A DNA stretch of 64,000 bases. Origin: Cerina litoralis. GTDB taxonomy: Bacteria > Bacteroidota > Bacteroidia > Flavobacteriales > Flavobacteriaceae. The stretch is taken from assembly GCA_022008415.1 (NCBI GenBank), contig JAIRBC010000001.1, positions 62,001 to 126,000 of the forward strand, written 5' to 3'. Below, piece after piece: positions 1 through 8,655 of the stretch (within the stretch, counting starts at the first letter, position 1; the number at the start of each line of letters is the position of its first letter). The notes under the pieces are model-generated. The model was not told the DNA's origin. It saw only the letters and a list, made by a program, of their open reading frames with translations, and searched no databases. A program made the position numbers and the translations under genes.

Positions 1-913
1 CAATGGTATTTCCTGCCAACACAACGCCAATTTTGGCATCCTCGGTCACCTTAACGTCAACGTCTTCGGTGCTTCCGTCCTGCCTTTTTACTTTCATTGT
101 AACGGTCTGTCCCTTATACCTTTCCAATAACGGTGTTACTTCGTCGAAATATGTGGCTTTCTCTCCGTTGATGGAAACCAGTTGGTCGTTTTCCCGCAAA
201 TCTACCCCCGAATTCGGGGAATCTTCGGAAACCTTTTGAATTATAAAAGGTCTTCTAAAACTGATAAATCTTGCTTTGTCCCTGTCTTCGGACAAGGTCT
301 CTATAAAATTGACGGGGATATTGCGTTCAAAGGTTTTTCCATCCCTTTCTATGGTAAGTTTTTCACCATAGAGAATTTCTGGCAAAATATTCTGCAATTT
401 GTCAATCTTGTCTCCATCCACAGCAAGAATCCTATCTCCTGTTTGAATACCAAGTTCATCCCCCAAATTTTTTTCGGTCACCCAAATACCATCCTTTAAA
501 CTATCTGCGGGTATATACTCTTCCCCGTAAGTAAATACCAGGCCGATAAAAATTATAACCGCAAGGATAAAATTCACTGTAACCCCGCCCAACATGATAA
601 TAAGGCGTTGCCAGGCTGGTTTGCTTCGAAATTCCCATGGCTTGGGCTCCTCTTTCATGGCTTCCGTATCCATGCTCTCATCGATCATCCCAGCGATCTT
701 CACATAACCGCCCAAAGGGAGCCAACCGATCCCGTAAACGGTTTCGCCTATCTTTTTCTTGAAAAGTGAAAATTTGATATCGAAGAACAAATAGAATTTC
801 TCTACCCTGGTCTTAAATATTTTTGCAGGGATAAAATGTCCCAACTCGTGCAGAATAATCAGCAAGGAAAGACTTAAAAATAACTGTATGGTCTTGATCA
901 GTATTGGATCCAT
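1..913 (-). CDS. rseP: RIP metalloprotease RseP (site-2 protease), 3' end cut by window edge
   Basis: Intramembrane zinc protease that cleaves membrane-bound anti-sigma factors and signal-peptide remnants in the inner membrane. The ATG at 913 opens with a membrane helix carrying the zinc motif HELGH at residues 22-26. A cytoplasmic/periplasmic segment with GWLPLGGYVKIAG follows, typical of M50 proteases, then a second helix near residue 105. Two PDZ-like regions follow, around residues 120-165 and 205-250 (the latter with GVDLRENDQLVSINGE). 304 codons are present; the family is usually about 440, so the C-terminal helix with the NPDF-type motif lies beyond base 1. A -7 box sits at 939-946, about 25 bases before the start. 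It is divergent from the Sco1 gene. Assignment is firm. Confidence 0.95.
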   Translation of the reverse strand, partial: MDPILIKTIQLFLSLSLLIILHELGHFIPAKIFKTRVEKFYLFFDIKFSLFKKKIGETVYGIGWLPLGGYVKIAGMIDESMDTEAMKEEPKPWEFRSKPAWQRLIIMLGGVTVNFILAVIIFIGLVFTYGEEYIPADSLKDGIWVTEKNLGDELGIQTGDRILAVDGDKIDKLQNILPEILYGEKLTIERDGKTFERNIPVNFIETLSEDRDKARFISFRRPFIIQKVSEDSPNSGVDLRENDQLVSINGEKATYFDEVTPLLERYKGQTVTMKVKRQDGSTEDVDVKVTEDAKIGVVLAGNTI

Positions 914-938
914 CTATGAATTTAAATTTTTGAACGCA

Positions 939-946
939 CAAAAGTA
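939..946 (-). promoter_or_regulatory. -7 promoter box for rseP
   Basis: The minus strand reads TACTTTTG, an exact match to the Bacteroidota -7 consensus TAnnTTTG. It lies 25 bases upstream of the rseP ATG. I see no clear -33 TTG at the expected spacing. Confidence 0.55.
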
Positions 947-1029
947 CACTTTTACAGGGTCTAAAAAAAGCTGCCGGTCCTTACCTCAATTTTTTAAGAA
1001 ATATTTGGGAGCAAAGTGAACTCAATTTC

Positions 1030-1060
1030 TTGAAGACTTGACTTCACTGCCTTACCTTTG
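1030..1060 (+). promoter_or_regulatory. Promoter of the Sco1-family gene
   Basis: TTG at 1030-1032 (-33) and TACCTTTG at 1053-1060 (-7 TAnnTTTG) are separated by 20 bases, the expected spacing. Transcription should start about 5-8 bases after 1060, so the ATG at 1070 gives an essentially leaderless message. The TTG at 1058 belongs to the promoter word and is unlikely to be a start codon. Confidence 0.65.
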
Positions 1061-1069
1061 CCGAAAAAC

Positions 1070-1744
1070 ATGCGCGCTTTCTTTGCCAAGTACAAATTTT
1101 TCTTCCTTGTATTCTTCGGACTATCGGCATGCATCCTGTATTTGTTCTACAATGCCCTTAAACCGCCGAAAACCTTGCCAGTCTATCAACCGTCCATGGT
1201 CAATTCGGAATTGGTAGAACCAGACCTTCAGTACATAAAAAAGTATCACACCATTGCGGATTTTTCCTTGACGAACCAAAACGGAAAAACCATCACCCAG
1301 GACGATTACAGGAATAAGATTTATATCGCCGATTTTTTCTTTACTACCTGTCCGACCATCTGTCCCATTATGACCAAAAATATGGTCGAGATCCAAAAGC
1401 ATATCCTAAATGAAGACGACGTGATGCTTTTGTCGCACACGGTTACCCCAGAAATTGATTCTGTTCCCCAACTTAAGAAATACGCCCTGGAAAAAGGGGT
1501 AAACGACAGCAAATGGAACTTGGTCACAGGGCCCAAAAAAGAGATTTATGACCTAGCCCGAAAATCTTATATGGCCGTTAAGACCGATGGGGATGGAGGT
1601 CCTTACGATATGATACATACGGAAAACTTTGTGTTAGTAGACAAGAATCGGCGAATACGTGGGTTTTATGATGGCACCAAGGCAGATGATGTCCAAAAAT
1701 TGATCCAAGATCTGGAATTTCTTAGAACCTCCTATCCTAAATAA
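1070..1744 (+). CDS. SCO1/SenC family copper chaperone
   Basis: Membrane-anchored thioredoxin-fold protein that helps build the CuA site of cytochrome c oxidase or acts as a redox partner. From the ATG at 1070 it is 224 residues. A single N-terminal anchor (FFFLVFFGLSACILYLF) is followed by a periplasmic domain. The copper-binding CPTIC motif (CxxxC) is near residues 94-98, inside FFFTTCPTICPIMTKN. The conserved His is in YDMIHTENF near residue 187. I chose ATG 1070 over the in-frame TTG at 1058 because that TTG is part of the promoter -7 box. It stands alone, divergent from rseP. Confidence 0.92.
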   Translation: MRAFFAKYKFFFLVFFGLSACILYLFYNALKPPKTLPVYQPSMVNSELVEPDLQYIKKYHTIADFSLTNQNGKTITQDDYRNKIYIADFFFTTCPTICPIMTKNMVEIQKHILNEDDVMLLSHTVTPEIDSVPQLKKYALEKGVNDSKWNLVTGPKKEIYDLARKSYMAVKTDGDGGPYDMIHTENFVLVDKNRRIRGFYDGTKADDVQKLIQDLEFLRTSYPK

Positions 1745-1749
1745 GTCCA

Positions 1750-1792
1750 AGTTCAAATATCAAATTCAAACACAAACTCAAACTCAAGTTCA
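1750..1792 (+). repeat. Degenerate tcaaa(c/t) short tandem repeat
   Basis: About 43 bases of near-repetitive TCAAAY/CTCAAA words lie just downstream of the Sco1 stop. No stem or T-run accompanies it. The rest of the gap 1745-2125 holds the feoAB promoter and a hairpin, and no gene I can support. Confidence 0.4.
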
Positions 1793-1953
1793 GAGGAGTA
1801 TATAGTTGGCAATCGGCAGCAAGAGGTCCAAGGCTCAAGGTTATAAGCTCCAGTTGGACCTAAAACAACGGTTGACACTAACATTTAACAAATAACACCC
1901 CGTAATCCCATAACTTTTTTCCGTCTAACCCAAAAAGATCTCGTTTTTTCCCT

Positions 1954-1961
1954 TACTTTTG
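1954..1961 (+). promoter_or_regulatory. -7 promoter box for feoAB
   Basis: TACTTTTG matches TAnnTTTG. The predicted leader to the feoA ATG is about 160 bases, long for this genome, and contains the hairpin at 2036-2061. No convincing -33 TTG is visible. Confidence 0.5.
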
Positions 1962-2035
1962 CCCTTGCTTATAATCAATCTAAATAAAAATTAATATATA
2001 TTCATTACAGATGGGTGTTTGGGAATTTAAGAAAG

Positions 2036-2061
2036 CCTGCCCGTTCCATTCAGGCGGGTTT
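2036..2061 (+). repeat. Dispersed hairpin element CCTGCC...GGCGGG, copy 1 (feoAB leader)
   Basis: CCTGCC (2036-2041) pairs with GGCGGG (2053-2058), with one G-U pair and an 11-base loop, followed by a T-rich run. A near-identical element (same arms, loop of the same style, T-run) is at 25789-25817. It could act as a terminator or attenuator in the feoAB leader, but recurrence elsewhere favours a dispersed repeat. Confidence 0.5.
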
Positions 2062-2125
2062 ATTTATTTATTTATCAGGGCAAAATCCTCAAGCATGGCC
2101 AGAGCTACGGTTTAAAATTTTAACG

Positions 2126-2422
2126 ATGGAAAAGGAACAACGAAAGATTCAAAAACCCGAAAGTTCATCTGTAAAGAGTAACCTTACGATTGCTCATTTA
2201 AAGCGGGGCCAAAAAGGAATCATTAAGGAATTTGCCGTGGACATCCTCCCCATTAAACTTTTAGAACTGGGATGCCTGCCAGGGAATGAAGTAGAATTGG
2301 TACAAGTGGCCCCATTAAACGACCCCATCTACATCAATGTAAATGGATCCCATATTGCCATTCGTAGATCGGTCGCCCTTCAAATAGAATTGGAACTTCT
2401 AGAAGATTCCCTTGCATCATGA
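2126..2422 (+). CDS. feoA: FeoA domain protein, ferrous iron transport
   Basis: Small SH3-like cytosolic protein that supports the FeoB iron(II) permease. 98 residues from the ATG at 2126: MEKEQRKIQ, then a FeoA fold with LKRGQKGIIKEF, LLELGCLPGNEVELVQVAPLNDPIYI and a closing HIAIRRSVALQIELE. The reading frame is open further upstream to about 2015, but that stretch covers the hairpin at 2036-2061 and encodes nothing FeoA-like, so ATG 2126 is preferred. Its stop overlaps the feoB start (ATGA), indicating translational coupling. Confidence 0.88.
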   Translation: MEKEQRKIQKPESSSVKSNLTIAHLKRGQKGIIKEFAVDILPIKLLELGCLPGNEVELVQVAPLNDPIYINVNGSHIAIRRSVALQIELELLEDSLAS

Positions 2423-4656
2423 GCAAAAGCATCAATGTAGCCCTAATTGGCAACCCCAATACCGGAAAAACTTCTGTCTTTAACCAGCTCACCGGTCTTA
2501 AACAAAAGGTGGGCAACTACCCAGGAATTACCGTAGAGAAAAAGGAAGGGATCTGCAAATTGCCCAGAGGGGTTAAGGCACACATCCTGGATTTGCCAGG
2601 TACTTACAGCCTTAACACTACCTCCTTGGATGAAAGCGTCGTCGTGGAGCTTTTGCTAAACAAGAACGATAAGGATTTTCCCGATGTGGCAGTGGTGATC
2701 ACGGATGTGGAAAACCTAAAGCGAAATCTACTGCTTTTTACCCAGATCAAGGATCTTAAGATACCGGCCATTCTGGTCATCAATATGGCCGATAGGATGT
2801 CTAGAAAGGGTATTTCCTTGGACATTCCCCTACTCGAGGAAAAACTGAATACCAAAATAGCCCTGGTAAGCACGAGAAAGGGTACGGGGGTAGAACGGAT
2901 AAAGGAACTTATTGCAGATTATAAAAGTTTGTCCATTTCTCCGGTATTGGATACTACGGTTATTGCTCCAGAATATTTTGATAGCTTAAGGGAAACCTTT
3001 CCCAAGGAAGACCTTTATAAATTGTGGTTGGTCATTACGCAGGATGTCAACTTTACGCCCATTGAAAAAAAACATATTGCCGATACCTCATCGTTTACCA
3101 CCAAATCCAAATCCGAACTAAAGCGGCTGCAGCAAAAGGAAACCATTTTAAGGTACCAATTTATCAATGGTATCCTAAAACAAACCTACAAGGTAGATAT
3201 GAACGCCGCCAAAGGGTTTAGGGCAGCGCTGGACAAAATTCTGACCCACAGGATTTTTGGGTACCTTATTTTCTTCTTGATACTGCTCACTATCTTTCAG
3301 GCCATTTATGACTGGAGCAGTTATCCCATGGATATGATCGATGCCTTTTTTGCCAACGCCAGTGAATGGGTAAAGGACACCATGCCACCGGGCGTCTTCA
3401 CGAATCTCATCGCCGAAGGGGTTTTAGCGGGCATTGGGGGAATCGTAATTTTTATCCCACAAATCGCCTTTCTGTTTCTGTTTATATCCCTCTTGGAAGA
3501 GTCTGGCTATATGAGCCGGGTCGTTTTCTTAATGGATCGAATAATGCGGCCCTTCGGTTTGAGCGGTAAAAGCGTTGTACCGTTGATCTCGGGTACGGCC
3601 TGTGCCATTCCTGCGATCATGGCCACCCGGACCATAGAAAACTGGAAGGAACGATTGATTACGATCTTGGTAACCCCGTTCACTACATGTTCCGCAAGGC
3701 TGCCCATTTATTTGATCATCATCGCATTGGTTATACCTGATGGTCGGTTTTTGGGGCTTAGTTATCAAGCGCTTACCCTAATGTTCATGTACTTTATCGG
3801 GTTTGCCGCTTCCTTAGGGTCTGCCATGATATTGAACAAAATTCTCAAAATAAACAGTCGGTCCTTCTTTGTGATGGAAATGCCGAACTACAAAATGCCG
3901 TTGCTAAAAAATGTGGCCTATACGGTCGTTGAAAAAACTAAGAGCTTTGTGGTCGGGGCCGGAAAGATTATTTTGGCCATTTCCATCATTCTTTGGTTTT
4001 TAGGCTCCAATGGCTTTTCGGATAAGTTTAAAAACGCCGAGACCATTATCGATACAAAATTAAAGGCTGAAGGCTTTTCCGAATATAACCAATCCAGGAT
4101 TGAGGAACATCTTGCTGCATATAAAGCGACCCTCAAGAACGGTGAGGAAAAAAACAACCTGCGCTTAACCACTAGGGGCTTAGCAGATTCCCTTGACCGG
4201 AAAAAAAAGGAACTCGTCCAAACCGCAGAGCAAGAAGAAATTGCAAGTTACAAATTGGAAAATTCCTTTATGGGATATATGGGAAAGGCTATTGAACCCA
4301 TTGTTAGACCGTTGGGTTATGATTGGAAAATAGGAATTGCGGTACTTACTTCATTCGCCGCCCGTGAAGTATTTGTAGGCACACTGGCCACCATCTATAG
4401 TGTGGGAAATGACGGGGAAGAAACCATTAAAAACAGAATGGCTGCAGAGGTCGATCCCATTACCAAAAAACCATTGTTTAACCTGGCATCGGGAGTTTCG
4501 TTATTGCTCTTTTATGCATTTGCAATGCAGTGCATGAGTACCTTGGCCATCGTAAAACGAGAGACCAATACCTGGAAATGGCCAACCATGCAATTGGTTT
4601 TTATGAGTGCTTTTGCGTATCTTGTAGCGTTGATAGCGTATCAAATTCTTAAATAA
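2419..4656 (+). CDS. feoB: Ferrous iron transport protein FeoB
   Basis: Inner-membrane Fe(II) transporter with an N-terminal G domain. 745 residues. G1 is GNPNTGKTS (residues 11-19), the G3 region is DLPGTYSL near residue 58, and G4 is NMAD near residue 121. The membrane half carries the two gate repeats, including SGTACAIPAIMATRTI and TPFTTCSARLPIYL with conserved cysteines. A charged insertion near residues 535-600 lies between the two membrane halves, as is usual for Bacteroidota FeoB. It overlaps feoA by four bases and is followed after 61 bases by a Cys-rich mini-protein. Confidence 0.97.
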   Translation: MSKSINVALIGNPNTGKTSVFNQLTGLKQKVGNYPGITVEKKEGICKLPRGVKAHILDLPGTYSLNTTSLDESVVVELLLNKNDKDFPDVAVVITDVENLKRNLLLFTQIKDLKIPAILVINMADRMSRKGISLDIPLLEEKLNTKIALVSTRKGTGVERIKELIADYKSLSISPVLDTTVIAPEYFDSLRETFPKEDLYKLWLVITQDVNFTPIEKKHIADTSSFTTKSKSELKRLQQKETILRYQFINGILKQTYKVDMNAAKGFRAALDKILTHRIFGYLIFFLILLTIFQAIYDWSSYPMDMIDAFFANASEWVKDTMPPGVFTNLIAEGVLAGIGGIVIFIPQIAFLFLFISLLEESGYMSRVVFLMDRIMRPFGLSGKSVVPLISGTACAIPAIMATRTIENWKERLITILVTPFTTCSARLPIYLIIIALVIPDGRFLGLSYQALTLMFMYFIGFAASLGSAMILNKILKINSRSFFVMEMPNYKMPLLKNVAYTVVEKTKSFVVGAGKIILAISIILWFLGSNGFSDKFKNAETIIDTKLKAEGFSEYNQSRIEEHLAAYKATLKNGEEKNNLRLTTRGLADSLDRKKKELVQTAEQEEIASYKLENSFMGYMGKAIEPIVRPLGYDWKIGIAVLTSFAAREVFVGTLATIYSVGNDGEETIKNRMAAEVDPITKKPLFNLASGVSLLLFYAFAMQCMSTLAIVKRETNTWKWPTMQLVFMSAFAYLVALIAYQILK

Positions 4657-4717
4657 GAACATAGAATATAGACGGACCTTTTTCTGAATTCTATTTTCTG
4701 TTCTCTTAAAAATAAAA

Positions 4718-4870
4718 ATGGCAATTCTTCAAAACATATTGGTTTACATCGTTCTGGCCATAGCGGTGGCCTATCTGGTCAAGAAATTTTTATTGCCCAA
4801 TTCGTTGTTCGCTTCTAAGAAAGGGAGCGGGAAAGGATGTGGCGACGGGGAATGCGGTGGGTGTCATTAA
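4718..4870 (+). CDS. FeoB-associated Cys-rich membrane mini-protein
   Basis: 50 residues. An N-terminal helix (ILVYIVLAIAVAYLVKKF) is followed by a short linker and a tail KGCGDGECGGCH with three cysteines and a final histidine. This matches the FeoB-associated Cys-rich membrane protein family, which sits after feoB in many bacteria and may bind iron at the membrane or replace FeoC. The start is ATG 4718, 61 bases after the feoB stop, and the stop is TAA 4868-4870. The function is inferred from position and the Cys tail. Confidence 0.8.
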   Translation: MAILQNILVYIVLAIAVAYLVKKFLLPNSLFASKKGSGKGCGDGECGGCH

Positions 4871-4931
4871 TCGCCCTAAGTTACCACCCCGGAAAGTATA
4901 GATACGGGAAAAGTTCCTAACCCCTTGGCGG

Positions 4932-5318
4932 TTAAATTAATTTTTGAATAAAAGAATAGAGCAATAATCCCCACCCGGCTACTAAAAGAAGTCCGCCCAA
5001 TGGTGTTATAGGCCCCAGAAATCTCAGCTTTTTTCCTTTGGAGCCCGTTAAGCAAAGTCCATAGATGCTAAAAGAAAACAAAAACGTCCCTACAATAAAG
5101 CAATAGGCCATTGCAATTTCCAGATCGGAATTAAACCCCAAATTAAAACTTAAGATCAACAATACCAAGGCGTGGTACATCTGATACTTTACCCCGGTTT
5201 CAAAACTTCCCAATTGATCTTCGGTAAACGATTTTTTAAGGGCATGCGCACCAAACGCCCCGAATACTACCGCCAACAGGCCATATAGGGCACCAAAAAA
5301 TTGGGTTAGAAGAATCAT
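4932..5318 (-). CDS. DUF423 family membrane protein
   Basis: 128 residues and about four membrane helices. The family signature FGAFGAHALKK is near residues 19-29 and TGVKYQMYHAL near 41-51. It resembles E. coli YgdD; the biochemical role is unknown. The ATG at 5318 is only about 14 bases downstream of a minus-strand -7 box (5332-5339), so the message should be nearly leaderless. It is convergent with the feo operon. Confidence 0.88.
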   Translation of the reverse strand: MILLTQFFGALYGLLAVVFGAFGAHALKKSFTEDQLGSFETGVKYQMYHALVLLILSFNLGFNSDLEIAMAYCFIVGTFLFSFSIYGLCLTGSKGKKLRFLGPITPLGGLLLVAGWGLLLYSFIQKLI

Positions 5319-5331
5319 ATCCTAAATTAAA

Positions 5332-5339
5332 CAAAAGTA
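5332..5339 (-). promoter_or_regulatory. -7 promoter box for the DUF423 gene
   Basis: The minus strand reads TACTTTTG, matching TAnnTTTG. The ATG at 5318 follows 13 bases after the box, one of the short-leader cases in this window. Confidence 0.5.
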
Positions 5340-5368
5340 TTGGCCTTCAAAAAATCAACCGATTTAAT

Positions 5369-5809
5369 TCACTTCTTCGGAAGCGAATCGATCCGGGTAG
5401 TTAGTTGTTGGTAGAGCTGCTTGGTATCCGTACTATCGGACAAATTAAAAAAGAGTTTTAACGAATCCCGATAGACCAATTTTATTTTTGGATCGGACAG
5501 GTTATCCACAAAAACATCCACTGTTTTGTCCGTCAGGGAATCCTTGAATTCCTGATAGATCCCTTTCTCGGTTTCCATGGCCGAAAAGCCATTGAGCCGT
5601 ATCATAGGAGGAATTTTAGCTACCCATACCACACTGTCTAGCTCGGAAAACTGGATCTCTTTCTTATAGAATCCCGAAAGTATCCGAAAACGATCGTTTT
5701 TAATTTTGGTCCAGTTTTTATAATGGGCGGTAAATACGCTCAACACCAAAATGATCGTTATAACAATGAGAATATTCCAGAACCAAGGTCTTTCTTTCGG
5801 TTTAGTCAT
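5369..5809 (-). CDS. Hypothetical single-helix membrane protein
   Basis: 146 residues from the ATG at 5809; the same frame has a TTG at 5842, less likely because the 11 extra residues add nothing. One N-terminal helix (WNILIVITIILVLSVFTA) is followed by a soluble domain of about 110 residues (RILSGFYKKEIQFSELDSVVW) resembling small Flavobacteriaceae membrane proteins with a PH-like soluble part. I do not recognise a named family. It lies about 60 bases downstream of mntH on the same strand and may be transcribed with it. Confidence 0.6.
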   Translation of the reverse strand: MTKPKERPWFWNILIVITIILVLSVFTAHYKNWTKIKNDRFRILSGFYKKEIQFSELDSVVWVAKIPPMIRLNGFSAMETEKGIYQEFKDSLTDKTVDVFVDNLSDPKIKLVYRDSLKLFFNLSDSTDTKQLYQQLTTRIDSLPKK

Positions 5810-5870
5810 ACTGTTTCGGAAATCTTTAAGTATTTTTAGCAAGGTAGGGATTTTTGAAAAAATAATTTGC

Positions 5871-7757
5871 CTAATCCCGCACGATCAGCAAAGGAACCTT
5901 AACCTTGTGCCTTACGGCATCTACCGTGGTCCCGAACAAAAGATCCTTCATAAGTTTGTGGCCATGGGCCCCTAAGACCAACATATCAAATGAGCCTTCG
6001 TTCACTATTTTTGGAATTTTCCGTTTAGGGCTACCAAAACCGAGTTCTATCTCCACTTTATACCCCATTTCGATTAGTTTTTTGCGATAGGTCTCCAGAT
6101 ATGCTTTATCGCTCGCGGTTTCATAATCATCGATACGGCTACCATAGACCATTGCGCCAACCGTTTCCACAATATGGATCAGGGTATAGGTGGCCTCCTT
6201 TCTCCCCAATTGTAGGGCACTGCTAATGGTCTTGGAATCTACTTCGGAAAAATCCAACGCAATGGCAATATTCCTGTAGGTCATCATTTCGGGCTCCTCA
6301 GAGAAAATGGCCTCCTCGATATGGGGTACCAATTTAATTTGCCGGCTTCTTTTATCGAGCAATGGCTTGAACATAATATAGAACAAGAGCCCCAAGGCCC
6401 CAATGGCAATTGGAACCACGAAAACATAAATATATATGGGGTCGGGCGTGGTTTGTATCCAGTTGCCTATTTCATCGTACACTAGCTTGGCGTTCAGGGC
6501 CACAATAACCAGGGCAATAGTCCAGGAAGCAGTCTTTGTGATGGCGCCGATAGCAAATTTTCCCATTTTTTCCTTATCACTTACAAAATGGATCAAGGGG
6601 ATTACGGCAAATCCAAGTTGAAGGCTTAGAACTACTTGGCTAAGGACCAACAATTCCCCGGTGGCGCGGTCTCCAAAATAAATAACCGTTAACAGGGCAG
6701 GTATTATCGCGATGAGACGGGTAATAATACGGCGTACCCATGGCTGAATCCTTAGGTTGAGGTAGCCTTCCATCACAATTTGCCCGGCCAGCGTACCCGT
6801 TATCGTGCTACTTTGACCAGCCGCTATCAATGCCAAGGCAAACAGTATGGCCGCCCATTTAGAACCCAAAAGCGGCTCCAGTAACTTATGGGCATCCTGT
6901 ATCTCCGCCACCTCGAACATTCCGTTCACGTAAAAAGTGGATGCCGCTAGTATAAGTATGGCGGCATTGACGAAAAATGCAAGATTCAGGGCAATGGCCG
7001 AATCGATAAAATTATACTTTAACGCCTGTTTAATACCCTTGCCGGTCTTATCAAATTTACGTGTCTGAACCAGAGACGAATGTAGGTAAAGGTTGTGTGG
7101 CATTACGGTTGCCCCGATTATTCCGATAGCAATATAGAGGGCCGTACTATTTGGAAGGGAAGGTACCAAGCCAGCAATTACATCTGTCAGAACCGGTTTG
7201 GCCAAGAACATTTCGACCAAAAATGAAACGCCAATAATAAAAATCAATGCAATAATGAAAGCTTCCATTTTTCGGATGCCCTTGTCGATAAGGAATAACA
7301 GTAGAAAGGTATCTAAAACCGTAATACAAACGCCCCATAGCAATGGCATATCAAACAAAAGTTGAAGCCCTATGGCCATACCGAGCACCTCGGCCAGATC
7401 CATCGCTACAATGGCAATTTCTGCCAATAGGTACAATACAAAATTTACCGGTCTGGAGTAACTTTCCCGTGAGCATTGCGCCAAATCCTTACCCTGAACT
7501 ATTCCCAATCTCGCACTAAGGCTCTGTAACAATAGGGCCATGATATTGGACATAAGAAGTACCCAGAGCAGTTTATAGCCAAATTGGCTGCCCCCAGCAA
7601 GATCCGTTGCCCAATTGCCGGGATCCATATAACCCACACTGATAAGGTAGGCCGGCCCAAAAAATGCCGCTATTTTCTTCCAGACCGTAGTATTTTCCGC
7701 TATCGAAACCGATTCGTGGACCTCTCCAAGGGATTTGTGGTCTTTATTTAAATTCAT
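5871..7757 (-). CDS. mntH: Nramp manganese/iron transporter fused to a universal stress domain
   Basis: Proton-coupled Mn(II)/Fe(II) importer. 628 residues, longer than the usual 410-450. The Nramp part spans residues 1 to about 460, with the metal-binding DPGN at residues 45-48 and the helix-6 motif MPHN in GATVMPHNLYLH near 220. Residues from about 483 form a UspA-like domain (TYRNIAIALDFSEVDSK) with the ATP-type signature G-2x-G-9x-G in GAHGHKLMKDLLFGTTVD. The start ATG overlaps the mntR stop by four bases. The Usp tail suggests nucleotide-linked control of metal uptake; that is inference. Confidence 0.95.
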   Translation of the reverse strand: MNLNKDHKSLGEVHESVSIAENTTVWKKIAAFFGPAYLISVGYMDPGNWATDLAGGSQFGYKLLWVLLMSNIMALLLQSLSARLGIVQGKDLAQCSRESYSRPVNFVLYLLAEIAIVAMDLAEVLGMAIGLQLLFDMPLLWGVCITVLDTFLLLFLIDKGIRKMEAFIIALIFIIGVSFLVEMFLAKPVLTDVIAGLVPSLPNSTALYIAIGIIGATVMPHNLYLHSSLVQTRKFDKTGKGIKQALKYNFIDSAIALNLAFFVNAAILILAASTFYVNGMFEVAEIQDAHKLLEPLLGSKWAAILFALALIAAGQSSTITGTLAGQIVMEGYLNLRIQPWVRRIITRLIAIIPALLTVIYFGDRATGELLVLSQVVLSLQLGFAVIPLIHFVSDKEKMGKFAIGAITKTASWTIALVIVALNAKLVYDEIGNWIQTTPDPIYIYVFVVPIAIGALGLLFYIMFKPLLDKRSRQIKLVPHIEEAIFSEEPEMMTYRNIAIALDFSEVDSKTISSALQLGRKEATYTLIHIVETVGAMVYGSRIDDYETASDKAYLETYRKKLIEMGYKVEIELGFGSPKRKIPKIVNEGSFDMLVLGAHGHKLMKDLLFGTTVDAVRHKVKVPLLIVRD

Positions 7758-8413
7758 AGCTCGTCTATTTGAATATATATGTTCATGGCCGCCTTTCCGG
7801 AAAGCGTCACTTTTTGGCCTTTGGCTTTGATTTGAAGGGAATCGTCAAAGGATTCCTTGAAAAGGATTTCGATCCTATCCCCAAGGACCAAATTTAGTTT
7901 GTCCAAATATTGTAGAAATTCGGTAGAGGAACTGTTGACGCCCACAAAAATTCCCTTATCCCCAGTATCACAGGCAGAGAGCAAGACCTTTTCTACCTGC
8001 AGGACCTTACCGCTTTTGGAAGGAATGGGGTCCCCATGCGGATCAAACCTCGGAAATCCTAAATGCCTGTCGAGTTTTTCAATTAACTTTTCACTTTGTA
8101 CGTGTTCCAACTGCTCCGCAACATCGTGGACCTCGTCCCAGGCAAAGTTCAATTTCTCCATGAGAAAAACTTCCCACAATCGATGTTTCCTTACAATGGA
8201 CAAAGCAATTTTGTTGCCCTGGTCTGACATCGACACTCCTTGATACTTTTTGTAATGTACCAATCCTTTTTCGGAAAGCTTCTTTATCATATCGGTTACG
8301 GAAGACGGTTTGGTGTCCATTTGTTCTGCAATGGAGTTGGTCGTCACCGCTTGGTTGGAAACTTTGCCCAGATGATAGATCGTTTTCAGGTAATTTTCTT
8401 CGGCTGGTGTCAC
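7754..8413 (-). CDS. mntR: MntR/DtxR family metal-dependent regulator
   Basis: 219-residue iron/manganese-dependent repressor. The N-terminal winged helix is seen in NYLKTIYHLGK and QMDTKPSSVTDMIKKLSEKGLVHYKKY. The dimer and metal domain includes HRLWEVFLMEKLNFAWDEVHDVAEQLEHV with the expected Glu/His ligands, and GFPRFDPHGDPIP. A C-terminal SH3-like FeoA domain covers about residues 145-219. The start is a GTG at 8413. It overlaps mntH by four bases, so it probably represses its own operon in response to Mn or Fe. Confidence 0.93.
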   Translation of the reverse strand: MTPAEENYLKTIYHLGKVSNQAVTTNSIAEQMDTKPSSVTDMIKKLSEKGLVHYKKYQGVSMSDQGNKIALSIVRKHRLWEVFLMEKLNFAWDEVHDVAEQLEHVQSEKLIEKLDRHLGFPRFDPHGDPIPSKSGKVLQVEKVLLSACDTGDKGIFVGVNSSSTEFLQYLDKLNLVLGDRIEILFKESFDDSLQIKAKGQKVTLSGKAAMNIYIQIDEL

Positions 8414-8502
8414 AATTTAATAAATATTAAGGCTTAGCGTTGAAAGAGGCTCCGCCTTTCGGCAGAATCAATTCAACCCATATTTTAGAATAGTTTCATA
8501 GA

Positions 8503-8552
8503 CAAAAATACATATTTATATTTAACAAAATATAATTTTAGTTGTATCTAAA
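8503..8552 (-). promoter_or_regulatory. mntR-mntH promoter and candidate metal-regulator operator
   Basis: The minus strand has TATTTTTG at 8503-8510 (matches TAnnTTTG). Upstream, TTTAG-6 bases-CTAAA at 8537-8552 is a 16-bp interrupted palindrome of the size bound by DtxR/MntR dimers, placed where it would cover the -33 region. It is AT-rich, so the palindrome could be chance. The gap 8414-8655 contains no gene. Confidence 0.35.
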
Positions 8553-8655
8553 TTCATATTTTTATTAATTTTAGCTCCCATGAAATGCCTTCTACTATTT
8601 ATACAATGGCGTTTCAGTATTTGTTTTCCTATCTTGGAGTCTTGCAAAACAAAGA

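Noticed and set aside
1121-1536. Antisense frames inside Sco1 and similar long antisense frames inside dxs, the APC permease, gltX and the adhesin
   Set aside because: They mirror the codon bias of well-supported genes on the opposite strand and carry no domain of their own.
1750-1792. A CRISPR-like or VNTR interpretation of the TCAAAC-rich stretch
   Set aside because: Units are degenerate, about 6 bases, with no spacers; it is only low-complexity DNA.
5502-5510. A DnaA-box-like TTATCCACA inside a hypothetical gene
   Set aside because: A single 9-mer within coding sequence; another at 39045-39053 inside pgk is equally isolated. There is no cluster or AT-rich unwinding region, so no origin is claimed.
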